Shown here: positions 60,115 to 64,000 of the stretch, piece after piece
How the letters are laid out: every line of letters starts with the position of its first letter
Numbering within the stretch: the stretch's first letter is position 1
Assembly: GCA_019802505.1 (NCBI GenBank)
Contig: JAFMOC010000002.1
Span: 4,193,501 to 4,257,500 of the forward strand
Origin: Corydoras sp. C115
Lineage: Eukaryota; Chordata; Actinopteri; Siluriformes; Callichthyidae
Direction of reading: 5' to 3'
DNA length: 64,000 nucleotides
Translations under genes and position numbers: made by a program
Notes under the pieces: model-generated
The model's database searches: none
What the model saw: the letters and a program-made list of their open reading frames with translations, nothing else
Told to the model about the DNA's origin: nothing

Positions 60115-61417
60115 GTAAGTGTGAATAGTATGAACAATTATATGTGGCATATGCATACTAGATATGTGAACAATTCAAACATTTGGTCTAGTTCTTTGAA
60201 ACTGATGAGATAACTTTTTCAAATTTATTTTAAATATTTAACACATTATTTAAAATGCAGTGTATGCACTACAGAACCTCACAAAAAAGAAAATCAGACA
60301 CAGTGAATATTGACTGTTATGTAGCTTAAATCTTGTATATTGCAAGAGTGAACAAAAATTCCAACTTCAAAACTGCAGTTTCCAAACCCTGGTTGCATTT
60401 CTAATGTTTATATGTAATACATGTGTAATGTATTAATTTCTTATGTAATATCATTTTAACCTGAATTAATAATTAAGAATATAAAAACATTTCTAGATTT
60501 GAACATTTCTAGGATTTGTACAATAAATCTCAGATTTTAACATTTAAATGTTAATTTTTAAGCTTTAGATCAGTTGCTGTAAAAATATGAATGAGGTAAT
60601 TAGCTTATTGTTTTTAATGATTGATGGTCCTAATTCAAACATCAGTGACCTGAAATTTAATAGTGTTTAATACAGTGGTTAATAAAGTGGTTAATAAAAT
60701 GCTCATGCCTTAAGCTGCATGGTACAGCTGGGACTACAGGCCAAAAAAGGATAGTTTTTACAAAATCTATAAAAATCTAAGTGTAAGCAATGTAAAATGT
60801 GATCCATGCATTTGATTACAATTAAATAATTTGTCCTCTTTTTTAATAAAGATTTTGAATGTGATCTACATACAATATGTGGGAGACTTGCACAACTGCT
60901 TAAAAGATTTATGGATTAACATTTGTGAAAAGAAATGCTGACTTGGTAGTTTGCAAAAAGCCACCACGCTTGTGAATAAAATGAGAAATTAAAATAAGGA
61001 AATGGGAATTACTGAAACAAACATCATTAATGTGTGAGTTTAAGGCTTTTGTTAAAGGTCAAAAAGAAGGGTTCCACAAGCCATCACACATCTGGGATTA
61101 GCTTCATTTTTTTTACTACAACTACTAGATGGCATTTAGATCAGCGTCATTGCTTGCAAACTGTGGTTAATTTGCTAAACAAAAATTTGAAGTGACACTG
61201 TACGAAAGGTCTCATGTTCAATTGCCAATTAAATTTAATTCAATTGCCATGTTCAATTCAGCTTGCAACCAAGGTCGGTGTGAGTGTGTTTTCCCCTTGA
61301 CAGTGTATCACCATCCCAAGCCTAAAAACTTGCTAAAGGATGAGGTGATGATACAAAATGATGATTATTTATGTAAATTTGTTTGCGTATTTATTTATGA
61401 ACCCCAAAAGCTTTTGC

Positions 61418-61660
61418 ATGAACTAGAATAGAGATTTTTGATCCAGACCCCCTTGGACCACCGTGTCCAACATTACTGTCTAATCTAACATATGTTTTCA
61501 TCAACAAATGAAAAACATTCCTAGAAGCACACTCCAACATTTTATGGAAAGCATTTTTAAAAAATTTGAGCTTTTGTAGTGCAAATGGAGGGCCAACTTT
61601 AAATGTAATATAGTTAAAGCAACTGTAGGGTCTAAAAAGTTTTTGCACATATATTGTAGT
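61418..61660 (+). mobile_element. Tc1-like relic (3' end)
   Basis: aactagaatagagatttttg, ccaacattactgtctaatct, agcacactccaacattttat, gaaagcatttttaaaaaatt and gcaaatggagggccaacttt follow family order, ending at about ttttgcacatatattgta. Confidence 0.68.
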
Positions 61661-61904
61661 CTTAATTACCTAAACACCTCAGATGTTGTTTACAATTATT
61701 TTGGTGAACTGTTGCTGGTAAACAGTGTAGTAAATGACTGGAGTAATGCTCTTCATTCTCCTAAAACTAGTCAGGAGACCTGCAACAGCATTTTAAACCA
61801 AGTGTATAGCGATGATTTTAGCTGATTGGTCTATACAGACACAAGCAAAAAAAAAATCTCTTAACAGTTTTAATTTTTTATTTTATTTTATTTATTTATT
61901 TATT

Positions 61905-63268
61905 TTTTGTGGACACTATATGGACAAATACACTCACCGGCCACTTTATTAGGTACACCTGTCCAACTGCTCGTTAACACTTAATTCTAATCAGCCAATC
62001 ACATGGCGGCAACTCAGTGCATTTAGGCATGTAGACATGGTCAAGACAATCTCCTGCAGTTCAAACTGAGCATCAGTATGGGGAAGAAAGGTGATTTGAG
62101 TGCCTTTGAACAAAATGCATGGTTGTTGGTGCCAGAAGGGCTGGTCTGAGTATTTCAGAAACTGCTGATCTACTGGGATTTTCACGCACAACCATCTCTA
62201 GGGTTTACAGAGAATGGTCCGAAAAAGAAAAAACATCCAGTGAGCGGCAGTTTGTGGGCGGAATGCCTTGTTGAGGCCAGAGGTCAGAGGAGAATGGCCA
62301 GACTGGTTTGAGCTGATAGAAAGGCAACAGTGACTCAAATAGCCACCCGTTCAACCAAGGTGAAAAAGCATCTCTGAACGCACAGTACGTCCAACTTTGA
62401 GGAAAGATGGGCTACAGCAGCAAAACCACACCGGGTGCCACTCCTTTCAGCTAGAACAGGAAACTGAGGCTACAATTTGCACAAGCTCATCGAAACTGGA
62501 CAGTAGAAGATTGGAAAAACGTTGCCTGGTCTGATGAGTCTCGATTTCTGCTGCGACATGCGGGTCAGAATTTGGCGTCAACAACATGAAAGCATGGATC
62601 CATCCTGCCTTGTATCAACGGTTCAGGCTGGTGGTGGTGGTGTCATGGTGTGGGGAATATTTTCTTGGCACTCTTTGGGCCCCTTGGTACCAATTGTTGC
62701 AATGCCACAGCCTACCTGAGTATTGTTGCTGACCATGTCCATCCCTTTATGACCACAATGTACCCAACATCTGATGGCTACTTTCAGCAGGATAATGCGC
62801 CATGTCATAAAGCTTGAATCATCTCAGACTGGTTTCTTGAACATGACAATGAGTTCACTGTACTCAAATGGCCTCCACAGTCACCAGATCTCAATCCAAT
62901 AGAACATCTTTGGGATGTGATGGAACGGGGGATTCGCATGGATGTGCAGCCGACAAATCTGCGGCAACTGTGTGATGCCATCATGTCAATATGGACCAAA
63001 CTCTCTGAGGAATGCTTCCAGCACCTTGTTGAATCTATGCCACGAAGAATTGAGGCAGTTCGGAAGGCAAAAGGGGGTCCAACCCGTTACTAGAATGGTG
63101 TACCTAATAAAGTGGCCGGTGAGTGTATATTGGAATCTTTGTTGGAGTGCACAAAGCATGACTGGGTGAGTTATAGGCACAAAGGGGGACAATATATAGT
63201 ATAGAATGTCAGAAGTTTTTCCATAGATGCAATGTGTAGGTGTCGCTACCCTTTTGTCCTATAGAGTT
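61905..63268 (+). mobile_element. Older Tc1-like relic split by a younger Tc1 element
   Basis: The left piece ends ggacactatatggacaaata. The right piece (63126-63268) has agcatgactgggtgagttat and ends gtcgctacccttttgtccta followed by tagagt. Terminal repeats tggacactatatggacaaa and ttttgtcctatagagt are inverted copies. Confidence 0.65.
61931..63125 (+). mobile_element. Nearly full-length Tc1-like transposon, inactive
   Basis: The 1195-bp element is bounded by TA on both sides (61929-61930, 63126-63127). The inverted termini match for about 29 bp (cactcaccggccactttatt then aggtacacc). The transposase frame (+) begins near 62079 (MGKKGDLSAFEQNA). Catalytic blocks visible are WSDESRFLL (about 62527), QDNAPCHKA (about 62788) and WPPQSPDLNPIEHLWD (about 62870), the DDE triad of the Tc1 clade. 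It is broken by small deletions (after SRFLLRHA near 62560 and in the caattgttgcaatgcc region near 62692), a Cys-His-Lys-Ala-stop at about 62816, and early frameshifts. High similarity of blocks to the remembered consensus suggests a fairly recent insertion. Confidence 0.9.
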
Positions 63269-64000
63269 TGTCCTTTAAGAAATCCAGGCTAACGTCATGC
63301 CCATATTGTGATGACCAATGTACTGCACAGCTTCACTATATCTTAGTGTAGATGTCCTTTGCAAAAATGTAATTGCATCAAATCTTCTTAAAGCTTTGTT
63401 GATGCACATGTTTCAGTGAATTCAAAGCAGAGTGAGATTTCTAAGCACCCACTAGGAATAAGCCAGCCACAGCAATGGGTTTCTGGCTAAGAGTTCAAAT
63501 GCAATCTTCAAACATCAGTCTGTCCTACTGTGTAATATAAAAACCATCCAGTCATGTAAAAATACTTTGTGCTGCGTTTACATTTTAAAAAGAAGGGGAA
63601 AAAATCTATGCTGTGTGGTAAAGTGGAATGGCTAGTGACAGTCATAGTGAACAGCAGAGCAAGATCATAAATGTCAGAAAAATGTTGCTATGGTGAAGTT
63701 TTCAAAAGCTACTACTTCAAAGTCATAGCTAAGCGATGGGAAAAAGCATACCCTGGACATTTATTGCAACGCCTGTGGAATCATACAGACTGTGCTTCAG
63801 CCTATTCTGTTTGGCAGTGAACGGCATGAAGCTTAAATTTGTTATGGTGCTTTTATTTGAACTGGAGAGCAAACTGTGATAAAGTTACTATTTTGACATT
63901 TAAAAAGCATATTAATCCACCATACACTGTGTTTGGAAGGAACCTAGTCATTCATAAAGTGTACTGAAGTGCCACATGATAAATCTAATCACAATTCAGA

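Larger units (their letters stand above)
60115..64000 (+). other. sntb1: Start of sntb1 intron 3
   Basis: The intron opens with gtaagt and is still open at the right edge. It holds Tc1-like elements at 61.4-63.3 kb. Bases 60115-61400 and 63270-64000 are AT-rich with no recognised feature. Confidence 0.85.

Overview
This window is vertebrate genomic DNA, almost certainly from a teleost fish. The evidence is a spliced gene with GT/AG introns and a CpG-rich first exon, very AT-rich intergenic DNA, dozens of tRNA-derived SINE copies, and many Tc1-like DNA transposon relics. The SINE style suggests an otophysan such as a catfish, but that is only an impression.

Only one protein-coding gene is supported: sntb1 (beta-1-syntrophin), on the + strand and cut off by the right edge. 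Exon 1 (coding 37236-37740), exon 2 (53594-53810) and exon 3 (59907-60114) join in phase at canonical splice sites. Together they encode about 310 residues: the first half of the split PH1 domain, the PDZ domain, and the second half of PH1. The PH2 and SU domains must lie beyond base 64000. Intron 1 is about 15.9 kb and intron 2 about 6.1 kb.

Layout: (1) 1-36.8 kb is a gene-free upstream region of unique AT-rich DNA with SINEs, Tc1-like relics, a LINE reverse-transcriptase relic (13.6-14.4 kb) and a solo LTR with an exact 5-bp target duplication (15544-15983). (2) 35.47-36.59 kb is a tandem array of three SINE units. (3) 36.84-37.74 kb is the CpG-rich promoter and exon 1, with palindromes upstream and short uORFs, one overlapping the start codon. 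(4) 37.8-39.2 kb is a rearranged SINE cluster holding a perfect 187-bp inverted repeat, just inside intron 1. (5) 39-53 kb is intron 1 with more SINEs and a second Tc1-like family. (6) 54.2-54.8 kb, in intron 2, is an antisense relic of a Crypton-type tyrosine recombinase. (7) 60-64 kb is intron 3, with a nearly full-length but broken Tc1-like element nested in an older Tc1-like relic.

I found no undescribed multi-gene system. The most unusual items are structural: the SINE foldback next to exon 1, the SINE/target-site tandem array, a duplication whose second copy differs almost only by deletions, the Crypton relic, and the uORF overlapping the sntb1 start. Repeat families are recognised by eye from shared sequence; boundaries without a target-site duplication (TSD) are approximate.
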